Below, piece after piece: positions 34,920 through 48,133 of a stretch of DNA of 64,000 nt (within the stretch, counting starts at the first letter, position 1; every line of letters begins with the position of its first letter). The translations under genes and the position numbers were made by a program. The DNA is from Sialis fuliginosa (lineage: Eukaryota; Arthropoda; Insecta; Megaloptera; Sialidae), in NCBI GenBank assembly GCA_961205875.1, contig OY540814.1, forward strand, positions 13,002,993-13,066,992. The letters run 5' to 3'. The notes beneath the pieces are model-generated. The model made no database searches. It saw only the letters and a list, made by a program, of their open reading frames with translations, and was not told the DNA's origin.

Positions 34920-37900
34920 AAAGCATTTTTGTTTTTACTTTATTTTATTTAACATCTGTAAAAGATATAATGAAATAAATAAATTAATTAATTAATTTAA
35001 AAAATCTTAACCAGTCGTCCTGAAATTTTTAAGTCACTTTCGTAATATTCTACTTGTATCAACAACACAAAAAATAAAATAAAATGACGTGTTTAGCCCG
35101 ATGATAATAAAGATATAAGCATATCTTACTCACGTCTGAAAAAAGAGGTAAAAGAAGACACGTTCTAGATTAATTTTATTTCTAATGTAAAATTAAGCTG
35201 TCAATTCCGAATTTATATATGAAAAGAGTAAATATTATTTTAAAATATTTTGCCGAAAATAAATAAAATTAGACAAATAATAAATTACGAGGTAAGAATT
35301 CAGTATTTTATATTTTTTATAAATAAAATGTAATAGATGCAGTTGCAGATTAGCGGTATAGCATTGTTTGCATAGTATTTAAAGTCTTGTTTTTTTATTT
35401 ATTTTTAACTAGCTGCTATTGTACCAGGCGTTGCCCGGGTGAATGTCACGACATAGTTTTGATATATCTCTGGTACTTCTGTCAGCGTATCGCATTATAT
35501 AAATGGTTGAAATTTCAGTTGAAGTAAGGAACAAAACACGGTTTTCCAGTATGAGCAAAAAATAATTTGAAAAAACAATTTTTCTTGTCTATATAAATCT
35601 AATTCTATAATTTAAGAATTCCAAAATTATTGAAGGTCTACTACGACATTTTTTATAAAAAATATTATTTTGAGTGAAAAATACGAATTTTAAAATTTTG
35701 AATATAGCAATTGATAGAGAAAGAAAAAACTCATTTTAGAATTTTTGTCTCTTATAGCAATGTTTAACCATCGACAATCTGAACGATTTTTTTCTTCGAC
35801 TTGCGCAACTTTGCCAATGCTTAACCATCTAACATAAAAGTGTTATATTACATGTTCTATGTTACTTAGAAGATCATAAAGAGTACATTAGTGAATGTTT
35901 CATCCAAATCAGTCCAGAACTTTTCGAGAGTAGCGATAATCAAACCAAATTCCTCACTAATATGTAAGTTTAGATTTATTTAGTTTTACACAGGAAATTG
36001 GCATTTTAATATAATTTTTCAACGTATTGTCTACTTATTGTTAAGCAAAAAATTTTACAAAAGAAAAACGACATCACCAAATGCTTAATTATTTTTAAAA
36101 CAGCACTCAAATCAAGAACTCACAGTACCATGAAAACAATAAAAAAGCAATGTGGCGGTAGCTGGGTAACTTAATCCCCTCGCTTCTAAAATATTTTATA
36201 TGCGTACTATAAAAATGAAGATGAAGGGACATTCAAAAGGAAATAATTAGAACTGACGTAGAGCGCAGTACATCGTATCAATGCACACAACAAAGTTATG
36301 CGTCAGCAGAATAAAATACTCTATACATGAAGCTTTTACATTGTTATGGTATATACCAGTGGCGTGTAAACTTTTTTTTAGCACGATACGTACTTTAACG
36401 ACAGCTGAAAAGTATTCGTAAGTATTCGTAAATATACGGAAAAATGTGTAGGTATTTAAAAAATAATGGTATTAATTAAAGATTTTAATTAATGTTTTTT
36501 GATGCTTTATTTTAAAAAGTTCTATTTTTCGGAGTAAGCGCATTTCTTTCACTAAAATCGACATGATTGGTGTAAATTTAAAAAAAATGTAGAAATGGCA
36601 AGCATAAAAATTAAATATTTACAACGAAATGACCCGTTGGATTTTTTTCTGATTGTGAGAAAAAACATTCATTTCAATTTTCAGCCCTCTCCAAACTTTC
36701 AGTTATTTGCAATGTATAAGACATTACAGAAAATTATGAATACTTACTATATTCATATTTATCATTATTCTTCATAAAAAATGAAATCATCGAGGGTTCA
36801 TCAGGTAACAAATATGCTAAGATATTCTTTTTGAGAATTGCTGGTTTTTATAGCTCTACGCAATGCTGGTTTTTACGATTTTTTTTTAAATTTTATTTTT
36901 CAGTGAATAGCAGAAAAATACGACCCATAAATAATTTTATTGGATAAAATATTCCTCTAATAAAGCACTTTCGTTAACATTATAAAGATAATGGTAATAA
37001 AACGTAAAAAAATACATATTGAGAATTGTATAATTGTGTTTAAAAAACTGATATAAAAAAGCTGAAGTTAGTGCTTCATTATCTTTTTTATACGACGAAT
37101 TATTGCTATTTTATTGATGGATTAAGTTGGTAGGTATTTGTGAATGAGTCATTTGAAGAAGAAGAGATATAGGCAGGTGCTGTTGCTATTAGCATGTTTG
37201 TTTTTTGTCACGTTGACTACTGCATTTTAAGCATGATTTGTACTTAACCACTTTTTATCGGATACATTTACGATTCTTTGTTTCATGTTTTATTACAATT
37301 AATAAACACTCAGGATTTTAATTTTTTTAATGGTTGTAGTTGTTTATCTATGCCGTTTTATTGTACTTACTTAGAATTTATTAATATTTTTAATGATATG
37401 TGTTTTTTTTGTATACCTACTTCGAGTAGTCTAAAACAATAGAATTTACCGCTCATTATTATTTTTTTTGATTTCGATAATATTTTAAATTTATTGTAAT
37501 TTAGGGAGACCAAAATTTCAATTTTTTACTGTTTTTTTTTACGAAGGACCCCGAAGTGTCGTTATGAAAAAGTGGTATTTTTCTAATTGTTTGATATATT
37601 ACAGCTCTTAACCTGCTAAATAAAAGTCTCTATTGGCGCAAAGTCCGAAAGACCGTAATTTTCGAGTTACGAAGAGTTTAAATTCGAATTTCAGAGATAT
37701 TTATGAGAGTAAGTAGCTGTTTGTGGGAATGATATCAAACGAAATAATATAACATAATGTGTCCTTAAGTTTAATATTTGTTACGGGAGGGGAGATTGGT
37801 GTTCTCTTGGGTATGTCTGCATAGAAGATTCATTAAAGTAAAGAGAGAGGGGACGAAGCAGGACACACTTTGTTTAATGCAAATGCAAACAGAAAAAATA

Positions 37901-40900
37901 TCAAATTGTTCAAATAATATTGTCAACCTTTTGAACAATGGTTTTCCTAATACGCCAAAGTAATGTCATCAGTATTTTCTTTTTAAGTCTGCCCACATTA
38001 TTATCTTAATTCACGTAACTTTTCTCTCAGATACCTCGCAAAATATACTGATTAGGTAAATGTTAACTTCAATGAAAATTACTAAACTACTTTTCCATAA
38101 GGAAAATGCGGGGTTCTTTCTTGGAAAAATAATAATTTTATCAAGAGTAAGTTCAAATGTTATAAAAAAGATTATAAGCTCCATTAAATGTATTTTTAGT
38201 TTTTTAAGAAAAGGATTACCCGATCTTTTTTTAATATTCCGAGAAATAACACGATTCGCGCAATATTTCTCTGTTTCTATCATATAGCGAACCTTGTGAA
38301 ATATCTTTAAGTCTTTTTTCCAAGAGTAAATGAATCATTAAAATCTCAGGCTCGCCTGTGAAGCCGTATGGAACTAACTTAATAATTTAAATCAATAACA
38401 ATATCTTCATATATATTATATATACATAAAGAAACACTAAAAAATGCTTACATTTGTTATGAAATAAGAATCTCTTTATTGTATTTGAATTTTGAATATT
38501 TGTCATTGAACATATACCTACGAGCTTATATAAAAATAAGATACTTAAATTTGACTAAACCCGTTGTATTTTATCTCGTAACATTACAATGTCGATCAAA
38601 GAAAAGGAATTCACAGCATTCCATTAATGCTGAATCCTTGATATTTGAGTACAGAATATACTCAGAGGTTTTAGAGATTAAATCCTGAAGTATGTAAACT
38701 GATTAAGCCTGAAATAAGCCGATTACATGAATAACTAGAATTTATGTTTGAATATTTTTTGTTATTATTATTACCATTACAATAAACGTTTTATTATTTT
38801 TTATTACTTTGGAAATCTTTTTGTTTAATAGATTTTTTATAGTTTTTTTTTTTTTAGTCAGGTTGTTTAGTTATTTTTATGGTTAATTTGAGCTGTTTAG
38901 TTTTCATCCAATAAGGAGGAATGGAAGGACTATCAAAACATTATCAAATGCATGAAAATTGGCATTCTAATGCAATACACAAAATATTAAATTTATTATT
39001 ATTGATTTCAATTTAACATGTGTTTTTATGGAAAACTGATATTTATTGACATTTTTTAGGTAAAACACATTGATAAAACTTTACCGATTTTCTAATTTTT
39101 TGGGAGTATAGTGTGTATTTGATTAGTTGTACATTTATGTAAAATATCATTAGTATTCAACGTATTTTTTCCAAATAAATTATGAAAGATCTTTGTTTTT
39201 TATAATTAGGTCATATTTTATGTTTCTTATAGAAAATTAGAGAGAAGTTTAGTACATAGTGCAATTAAATGTACATAAATAATAGAATATCATGATTATT
39301 ACAATATATTATTATTTGGCAGCTTTATCTACCAACTTTAAAATATTAATGTTGTTGCCAAAATTGATATTATATATTTACGTCAATAATGATTAATTTT
39401 AATAATTGTTGTATTTATATTACAGGATTGCATTTTTTATTAATTATATCAACTATATTTATGCAGCAACAAGTAACGTAAATTATATTAAAAAAAAAAA
39501 AAAATTGTGTTAAGTTGAATCTGCCGTGTTAAAAAATACCTATATTATATTATGTAAATTAAAATATTTACAAAAACCAAAATAGTCATAGGGGAGGGAA
39601 AATTAGCTCCAAATATGTAAAAGTAAACAACTTTAGCTATAATTTGTGTCATTCATAACTTCTATTACAAAATTTACAGCATAGATATTAAAAATTTAGC
39701 TACTGTCTCCGATTGCATCTTCCATTTCTTCATAATAAAAAAATCGATAAAAAGTTAAGTTAGTCGTTTTTGCTTCTGAGAGATTACATTTATATGTTGA
39801 TGTTATTTTTTATGCGTCTGATATTAAATTTAAAGACCATTTATATGCATTATGGTAATTCAGATGTAAATTTCCAAAACAAGAAAAATGCCTCTGTAAA
39901 TTATAAAGAAGAATAAAGCACTTTTGTACAAAGAAAGGTACTGGAAACAAAACATTGTATAATTCGTTTTATTAATGTCAATGTTTTTAAAATAAAAAAG
40001 AGTATAAAACAAAATTTAAAGTATTTTTTCGCATTAAAAAGTTGCGGTTGTGCTACCAAGCGCATCAAATTTTTCAACAGTGAAACTAATTTTTAAAAAC
40101 AGTGAAAACTTAACGGTATGCTTTTCTTCTAAACGTGCTATGGTATTTTTAGTTCTTTATTTATTTGTTGTTACAGTTTGTGTGCATAGAAATAAATTTA
40201 ATTTAAATCAGATTACAAGTTTTATTGTTATTTATTTTATTCATGTTTTTATTATTGTAAAACATTTCCTAAAATTGTTTTTTATATTACAAATTATAAA
40301 CAGACATACATATGTCGTCATATAAAGATAAACAACTTTCAATGAAACAAAAGACTGCAATTAAATAATAAAATATTATTCGTATATAAAGTAATTTATT
40401 CTTATACTCATAAAACATCATTACAAGTTTTAACGTACCTATAATTATTTCGATTATCTACAATCATATAAAGTTTCGTCACTCACAGATCATATCTGAG
40501 AAAAAATTACCAACATGTTCAACAAAACCCATTATCAGCATTGATAATTAAAAAAACACTGACAAAAAATAGAACAATCAGCGCTTAATTGCATCGTCAG
40601 AAGTTCATCGGATATTACGAGATACTGCCCAGTATCTCTGTGTTACTGACATTTCGTTTAACTTATTGTTATAAATAAAACAATATGTTATTTTTATATG
40701 TAATTCTTTTTACCAGATAGATAAAAAAGTTTGTGAAACTTTAGAATATGTTTATTTAAAATGTTCGTTGTACAGTCTAGTATTATATGTACATATATTA
40801 AAGTTTAAGTTAACGACATATCTTCGTTTTTGATTCAAATGAATTTACGCCAATTAATTTTTACTGTCTGAAAAATAAAGTATAATAAGTAATAGGTATT

Positions 40901-41042
40901 ATTTATTATAATAGAATAATCAAAAGACCTATTACTTACAGATTTACATAATTTAATGAATTTATTCTAAAAATTATAATTGTAAATCGAAATTACCTAT
41001 TAATACACTAAGGCCTAAGCTATACGATAGAACTACTAACAA
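34920..41042. other. Gene-free AT-rich interval
   Basis: Only the SINE-like piece at 35405-35970 stands out. Overlapping frames on both strands at 38011-38287, and frames at 36595, 37778, 38479 and 40050, are Lys/Ile/Phe-rich as expected of AT-rich noise. A perfect 8-bp hairpin (GAGATACT/AGTATCTC) lies near 40619. Confidence 0.55.
35405..35970 (+). repeat. SINE/LINE-like repeat of RTE type
   Basis: It begins with CTAGCTGCTATTGTACCAGG and CGTTGCCCGGGTGAATG, a head seen in many insect RTE-derived repeats. It ends with a tail resembling 'TTTCATCCAAATCAGTCCAG' and CTCACTAATATGTAAGTTTA. It is about 560 bp with no open frame. The assignment rests on pattern memory. Confidence 0.45.
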
Positions 41043-41208
41043 TTCATTGAAATTTTAATCTGTTATATTATACTATATATAACGGATGAATTGGGACCAC
41101 ACGTACCTAATTCCCTCACCAGATATGGATTACTGGTAGGAAATGGTTATGTCCTGGAGCGATCAAGGCAGGCATATGGAAGTGGCACAATGCACATGGG
41201 ATTTCAAG
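41043..41208 (+). CDS. Candidate coding exon of an unknown gene, with 5' splice site
   Basis: About 120 bp (41090-41208) is nearly half GC inside AT-rich DNA and is open in one frame for 64 codons. The best part reads ELGPHVPNSLTRYGLLVG then GYVLERSRQAYGSGTMHMG. It ends exactly at a strong donor consensus, CAAG|GTGAGA at 41208/41209. No good acceptor is visible upstream; the frame simply runs into AT-rich sequence after a TAA. A second frame reads WDHTYLIPSPDMDYW, a stop, then WSDQGRHMEVAQCTWDFK, which is also protein-like, so the frame is not certain. It may be an exon of a gene with distant exons or an exon relic. The product is not recognised. Confidence 0.35.
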
Positions 41209-43395
41209 GTGAGAATAAACATGTAAAACTTTACTAACTTTTATTTAAGTAAACGATTGATTTCAATTACTACCTATATATTTTTTTACTGAATAGTTAC
41301 AAACTTCGTTGTAAACTTTGCTAGTGATATCTTAACATTCATTTTGAAGAAAGTTTTAAATGTAGATATGTGGATTATTCCAGTTGATTAATAATATATT
41401 TCTTATTTTAGAAAATAAAATTTTCCTAGAATTTTATTAAAATTTATAAATCAAATTCTATTTTTTCGACTTTGTCTCCTGTAGTTACTTACATATTGTA
41501 ACTTTTGTTCAGATTGTAAAATGTTAACACATATGCATGTAGGGAAGTAATTATCTAAAAATACTGTACAGTTTTTATATTAAAATAAAACAATTATATT
41601 GACTTACATACATACAAAATGGGCAATTATTGTTAATGTAAGCTACTTTTACAATATGTGCTATTACCTATTATATTTTGTAATTACGAAAATTCAAAGA
41701 ACTTTAATGAAACATCATTAACTGTAATATATTATTAAAAATAATGTATACAGAATGTTAATACTATGTTATAATTATGTTACAATTACTGACATATTGT
41801 TCGATAATAATGGATATAATATAAAAAATCTAGTGAAGTTTTACCTGAAAAACGTGCAAAATAAATATTTTTTCAAGGCAATAGACCATATGTTAGACCC
41901 ATCTGGTACCTGCTTAGTACACATATTAATCAGTTTTAGATTACATTATAAATATAGACTAACACCTTTTATTAGTGTGGTTAATTTCTGAGAAAAATGT
42001 GTGTAGTGCTTAGTTCTTTATTTAATATATTATATTTCATTATAAAATACCTATTGCCTGTTTTTTATTTATTTATGGAGTTAATATAATATGGCAATAT
42101 AAATCCGAAAACCCAAAATTCCCATTGATACTTAAAACGTTACGTTTTTATTTGTATTTGTTTTTTAATAGTAATTTTGATTTTTTAAATGAAAAAGGTT
42201 TCGAACAAAGTTTTCATATTTTTCACGTAGAATCTGATATTTAAAATAAAAATATGATTCTCATTAAAAAATATGTATATAATGCCTGAGTAACTTTTAT
42301 CTGAATAATTTTTCTGTAAGCTATTTAATTTTCGAAATAAATATTATTTTTTATTTTGATCGGTATTATAATTATAACGTTGTTTAGAAGCAAAACTGAA
42401 TAGTCGAGAAGATTCCATTGTTATAAAATTAAACATATATGTTTTTTATATGTTTATTATATATAATAAAGGGTTCAAATGAAAAAAATATTATTTCAGA
42501 ATGAATGATAGTTTGAAATATATGCATGTATTGCATTATTTGCATATTAATATAAACGAAATTGCTATATATTTTTTCAGTGTAATCTATGCTATGTATG
42601 TCATAAAATATGAGAAACGTAATAGGTATACATATATTATATATACATATTAAATTTTAGTGGAAAATATCCGGAGGTAAATTCTTATGTTAGAATGGTA
42701 CATGAATGTAAAATGATCCTTAATAGAAACTGGATTCTTGAAATCGTTTAGGGTTTTGGAAAACATGTAGTTTATATTAAATAGCTACATAAGTGGGTGT
42801 ATTCGTTACGGATTAAGAAAAACGATTTCACTGTGTTCAAAAGTAATTTGAATGTAGAAAGATTTACTACTACTTATACTTGTACAAGTATCTAACTTCA
42901 GTGGAGTGCTTTTAAGTACTGTTATATAGATATATAATTTATTTAATAATAAATTGTACTTAATTATTGTCATTATAGAAATACTTCGCTTGTTTTGAAA
43001 CAGTTAATTATAATATTTAAATCTGTTCTAGGTTTTTGAAAAATATCGTTTTATAGAAAATATAATCCATTTTAATAGTTTTTAGAATTCTTACTATAAA
43101 ATCGAAAACTACTGAACCGATTTTGTTGAGATTTGCACTGTTAGAAAGTATAAGACTCTAGACTTAAAAACTAGAAAAAACTACTCATCAATACATTTTA
43201 ATAATTTTTAATTACTGATTGTGATTTTATTTAATATACTTGATAATGTCAACTGCAGTAATTAAAATTACACAGAAATCAAGAAACATTATAATTCATA
43301 ATATTTTCGGTATTATTGATAATATGTTACTGGTAATATAAATTCTGTTTTCAATAAAAACTAGCTCACACCAAGAAGTGAAAAACCATAAATAA
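41209..43395. other. Gene-free AT-rich interval
   Basis: AT-rich filler with one RTE-like scrap at 43085-43150 (AACTACTGAACCGATTTTGT). The 78-codon frame at 41755-41991 is of low-complexity composition. Confidence 0.55.
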
Positions 43396-44034
43396 CACAG
43401 GTCGATAAAAAAATAATTTTGTTTTGTTTTCTCTACTTCAATAAGTGATTTCGGAGGTTTTTGGCGTGTTTAAAACTGAATTCGTTACCCAAATTACTCA
43501 ATCACGTCAGGTTTTTGAGATAACCTAACCTAAAAGAGCCAAAAAGGACGATTATGCTATTGTTTGAGAATTTATTACCAAGTAGGTACTATTTTTCTTA
43601 AGTTTTCGTTCGTGATAAGAAATAGTACTATCTTAAAATTAATTTTTAATTTTTTACTGTACGATTTTTTTCACCGAAATACACTAGTTTGAAGATATTG
43701 TTATATTTAATGTAGTATATATTTATATGTCCATTATGTCACTTAATGTGTCTACTATATTATTTATTCAAACTAACATATCTCAGTGAAAAAAATTCAT
43801 GTAGTAAAAAGTAAAAATTTATTTTAATGAAATATCGTGAACAAAAACGTTAGAAAAAAATTACCTGCATGGTAATAAATACTTAAACATTGCCAAAATC
43901 ATCATTTTGGCATTTTTAGGCTTGGTTATTTCAAAACCCTGACGTGATGGAGCAATTTTAGCAACGGATGTGGTTTCAACACGCAAAAAACATCATATAC
44001 TCAATTAGAGACAACAAAATGATGTCGGCCTGTG
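43396..44034. mobile_element. Near-palindromic long-TIR element flanked by TAA
   Basis: The element is almost entirely two inverted arms of about 300 bp (roughly 75-80% identical by eye) meeting near 43715. Ends are CACAGGTCGAT on the left and, in reverse complement, CACAGGCCGAC on the right. Shared inner blocks include ATCACGTCAGG, GAATTTATTACCA (ATTTATTACCATGCAGGTA opposite) and ACTAGTTTGAA. The flanks are ATAA on the left and TAAT on the right, so a 3-bp TAA duplication is likely, as in PIF/Harbinger elements. There is no coding sequence. RNA made from it would be one long hairpin. Confidence 0.7.
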
Positions 44035-44384
44035 TAATTCACTAAAAATTTAATACATTTTGTGTTTTTGTCGATACGCCACTGATGTACTTGTAAGCTT
44101 TTAGATAGAGCCGCTTCTGGTGTTGGGTTTCTTTGCCAGACACATTCGTGGACTTACGGAGATATGCACTTCCTTGTAAATTGTGTGTCTGTCTGCTGCA
44201 GCAATGTGTCGGCATGCACAGACAATGCAATTATTCAAAACCTTTACGGGCCGCATCTAATCACTTTATAGCCTCTCCCCTTCGTCGTTTGGGTTTGGCA
44301 AAACTGGCTTTCGTAAATGTAAAAGTACCGCTTGTCTATTAGTGTTAAAATTGTGAATAAAAAAATTAAAAATGAATTAGGAGC
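44035..44384. other. Unexplained GC-richer segment beside the palindrome
   Basis: The stretch 44100-44342 has higher GC than its surroundings. Open frames run on both strands: plus 44133-44342, with PDTFVDLRRYALPCKLCV; minus 44042-44230, with CLCMPTHCCSRQTHNLQG. Neither is recognised. GCCACTG at about 44079 resembles a hAT end, but no partner was found. It might be a truncated element or an old exon. Confidence 0.3.
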
Positions 44385-44650
44385 GGTTTGGACCGAAACG
44401 AGATTGTCTTAAATTTTGACGAGACGAGATCGAAATTCTCTGATGATGTAAGATAAGATAAAATATAAACATTTGTGGTTAAATTAAAATAATGTTTAAA
44501 TATATAAAATATAATTTTTTGCAAAAAAAAAATAAAGAAAACTTACACGAGATAGAGATGAAAACAGAGACGGGACTAATACGAGACTGTCAGATATACA
44601 TAAATCCAAGACAAGGAGAGACTCATCTAAACTTCGTGTGAAGTCTTACC
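44385..44650. repeat. Member of the GTCTCG/CGAGAC repeat family
   Basis: ACGAGATTGTCTTAAATTTT, GACGAGACGAGATCG and, further right, GAGACGGGACTAATACGAGA surround an AT-rich centre. The layout is that of 25687-26066. The ends are too decayed to define. Confidence 0.4.
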
Positions 44651-47596
44651 GTGGATATAAAGGACGTAATGGTTGTTTAGAAACAAAAACGTTTAATTCA
44701 ACTTTTATAATTTTCCAGAAACTTTGCTATTTACTTTCCATATTAAGGTATTGGATTGAATATCTGCGTTTTAAGGGATTTATTAGGAATTTGCATGATC
44801 AGAAGTATTGATAAATATTGTTTTAGTATAAAATTCAGCACATCTATATTTACATATATACACATATAATTGACACATCTATTTAAAAATGTTTTTTTTT
44901 TAAATTTTTTTGTTGAATTAATATTTTTTGTGATAAGATCCACTAGATGTAAGTAAACTTTTGTGATCTTATTATTTAAATATATCATATTATTGACAGC
45001 TATTAATAAAAGCAAAGGAACCCAATTAATTGTATAGTGTAATTACTAAATTGCCATTATTAATGCATGTACAATGTACACATTTAACGTAAGTTTTGTA
45101 ATTGCTCGTCATACTTTTTAAATTAAAATTGTAATTATAGGGCATAACAAACTACATATACCTACTTATTGCGGTGCATTTTTTAGACATGGTTTTTAAT
45201 TTATTTATTGGATCTTTTTATTTTAATTGTAACATATTTTATAATAACATACAAGTATTAAATATATTTACATTTATTTTATACATTTTTTAATATATAA
45301 ACACACAATATTCTTGCATTAAGAATGTCTAATTTCGATTTATTTTCTTTTTTAAAAGCCATTGTACAGCAAGTGTTTTTTCACACTTTTTGTTCGATCT
45401 CCAAATTAAGCTAATAATTATACTCAACACAAATGGTAAGGTATAACATTATTATTAATTTAAATTACACATTGTCAAATGACAATTGCTAATAATAATT
45501 TCTATAATAAAATTCCTTACAAAAAATATAATTGACTAAAAGAAATCAGTTAATTATATATGCACAATAAATTTAATAATAGAAATTTTATAACTTTTGT
45601 TTGATCATTATACCAAAATTAAATTTGTTCAGTATATATAATTAAAAATATCGTTATTTTATGTTATGTCGAAATGTAATAAAATAATATAAGTAGGTAT
45701 AGTAGAACTCTGTTAAAACATCATTGAAGGGACTGTTATAATCTTTCCGTTAAAGCGAGTTAATATTTATACTCGATTTCTTATGCTACCAGATTATTTG
45801 TGTTGACAGCTTGGTACACATCTGTTAAACGGCAAATGTTAGGTTCTAGTTGGTCTATTTGGAGATTTAAATAATATAATAAAACTAGGAGCTATATTAT
45901 TGTTGAATTTGATAAAAGAACAGTATTACATTTTTCTCCCGTTTCGGTTATCAACAACATTGTTAACACTGCGTTATCTATCTATTATATGGTATAAAAA
46001 ATATGTCTATAGCGTTTAACGCAGAACAATTAAATTTTATTACATGTTTGAATTTACATAAATTACATATGTTCCCTATTCCCGTTATGACAAATGGTTA
46101 ACCAAGCTTTTCTACATTTTACAATCTCCAATAACATATGTATGTAAATGTGCATAATAGAAATATAATTTTAAATGTTTAAATCAGATTTCTCGAGAAA
46201 GGTTACATCTAAGACTCGTGACGTTTTACCTGAGATAAATTAGCATTATCAGTATATAGAGATCCAATTCCATTGATTTAATGAAGCCGCTATAATTGAA
46301 ATGATGTTTTCAAACCGATACACCGCAATAACAGAATTCAATTGTTAGTACATTTTCTGTTTAAACTAATATAATATAATAACACTATAATAATAACACA
46401 TTGGTATGAATAATATTGTTTTATTGTGGTTAAGGTGTATACTTAATTTTAACCTATTTATTGCCAACGTTGCATAATGCGCAATGTTATGAATGTCCAT
46501 TCAACTAATATTATTAGTTGCATCAAAAACAACAATTAGGATTACTGACCTTTGATAAAATGAATTACGTAAATTTTCAATGAATTTTCCTTATCATCAA
46601 CAAACAACAGTACAATTTTAATTGTTATACACATATAAAAGAAATTATGTATATTTGAATTGATTTTGCAAAAGAAAAGATTAAATAAAAAATATTGTAT
46701 ACCATACAACCAATATTAATGAAACTTGGTTGGATGGTTGAGTCTGGCTTGAGGACGGTCCCATTTCAGAATCATCAAAATCGTGTGTATTTGGGAGAGG
46801 TGATATGCCAAAATATTTATATTTTCAAGATATCTCAAGAACGACACATGTTACGTGAAAATTGTATAGACTTTTTTGTAGAGCATTCAATTTCTTATAA
46901 TATAGAATATAGGTCACCACAACGTTTGTTGTAAAATATTCTCTTACAAAGATTTATATCAATTTGCTTTAAAAAATTGTCTTTTGTTTTTTTAAATTGA
47001 TATTTACTTTGACAATGTCGTTTTAACGTTTGCCTAAAAGATTCAGATTGAAATTGTCAAAAAATTAAAAATATACGAAAAAATAATCAGGAACTAATAT
47101 TTTTTAGTAAAATTGTATAAAAATTAAATGGTTAACAAATCTAGGCAATTTATCTGCACACTATCGGTTTTTATTTAAATTATTCAAAAATTAACTACCT
47201 TTGTGAATTTCGCACTGGGCATTTACTTGCGAGATGTTTTTTAAAAAAATTTGAACATCGCAATAGATTTAGTTTCTGGAATATAAAAAGATTGATAATT
47301 ATTCATATTCGTCAATATAAACAATTTCGATGTGATCAAATTATTTATCATCAATTTTGTCTTTGATATAAAATTTACATATATTCAATATAAAAATATC
47401 GAGAATTTAAAATACGATACAATACTGAAAATAACATTTTTCACCACTATATGCATGTCAAGTATTAATAAAACTTGTACATTTTAAATTGATGTACATT
47501 TGTTATATCTCTTGCATTCAACATAAAAGAACAGAGGGAACGAGCTGCCAAATATCCACCATTTGTCAACATTTACATGCGATTGAACAAAGTGTA
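44651..47596. other. Gene-free AT-rich interval
   Basis: A piece at about 45700-45770 (TAGTAGAACTCTGTTAAAAC, GAAGGGACTGTTATAA) recalls the ends of pogo/Tigger-type elements, but only one end is visible. The frame 46695-46934 (contains WMVESGLRTVPFQNHQNRVY) covers a more GC-rich patch that looks like part of a repeat. Nothing else was recognised. Confidence 0.45.
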
Positions 47597-47770
47597 AATC
47601 AGATATTATACATACAGGCTACATAACATCGTGCACTATTCAACGTATATTACGGCATACGTATTATTTTGGGTTACTTAGTACCCATTTCAACAAATTA
47701 TTAATCAGATATTGTATTTAGAGTCTACATAATATCGTATGCGATTATGCGGATATTACGTATATGTGTA
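47597..47770. repeat. Two diverged direct repeats of about 68 bp, 106 bp apart
   Basis: The units starting at 47597 and 47703 share AATCAGATATT, CTACATAA.ATCGT and ATTACG, with scattered differences. The second unit runs directly into the tRNA-like segment. They may be a tandem duplication of the flank or part of a composite SINE. Confidence 0.5.
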
Positions 47771-47814
47771 TGGGGTTTGCGTTTACGAGTGCCCTTCTGA
47801 ATGTAAACAGGATG

Positions 47815-47960
47815 CAGTGTCTGTGTGGCAGCAGGAAGCCATCACACATGAGACATGGGTCGAGTTCTGGCTCCCACGCCCATTGGCTACTAATTGATGA
47901 CGGAATATTAAATCAGCTGGTGCTGTACAGAGACGTTTGTTGAATCAGTAATCCTCTGTA
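47815..47960 (+). repeat. tRNA-like SINE candidate (or small open frame)
   Basis: TGGCAGCAGGAAGCCA at about 47825 folds as a tRNA D-arm (GGC/GCC with loop AGCAGGAA). GGGTCGAGTTC about 30 nt later matches an internal B box in 9 of 11 positions. The anticodon and T arms are degenerate, and a GC-rich body (CCCACGCCCATTGGCTACTA) follows. The same DNA is open as a 52-codon frame from an ATG at 47739 to 47897, ending ITHETWVEFWLPRPLATN, which also looks protein-like. I favour a SINE, without certainty. Confidence 0.4.
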
Positions 47961-48133
47961 AAGCTATTTGTACGCATACAGAATGTGTAGATACAGCAGT
48001 GGCGTGAATAGGGTTTGCAACGAGGGTGTAACGGTATGAACCTGAAATATTTTTGGCAAAGAAATGTTAAACATTTATGCTATTCAGAGCATTGTAAGAA
48101 AGAACATTCAGCTGTTTGAAGTTAGATTATTAA

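Noticed and set aside
36362-36440. CAGTGGCGTG at 36362, and similarly at 47999 and (inverted) 44079, as hAT ends
   Set aside because: None of the three has a partner end at a sensible distance or an 8-bp target duplication.
38011-38287. Overlapping frames on both strands (90 and 75 codons)
   Set aside because: Lys/Ile/Phe-rich composition typical of AT-rich noise; no splice sites, no known similarity.
45699-45770. pogo/Tigger-type terminal motif (GTAGAACTCTGTTAAAAC, GAAGGGAC)
   Set aside because: Only one end is visible and it is degenerate; kept as a remark, not as an element.
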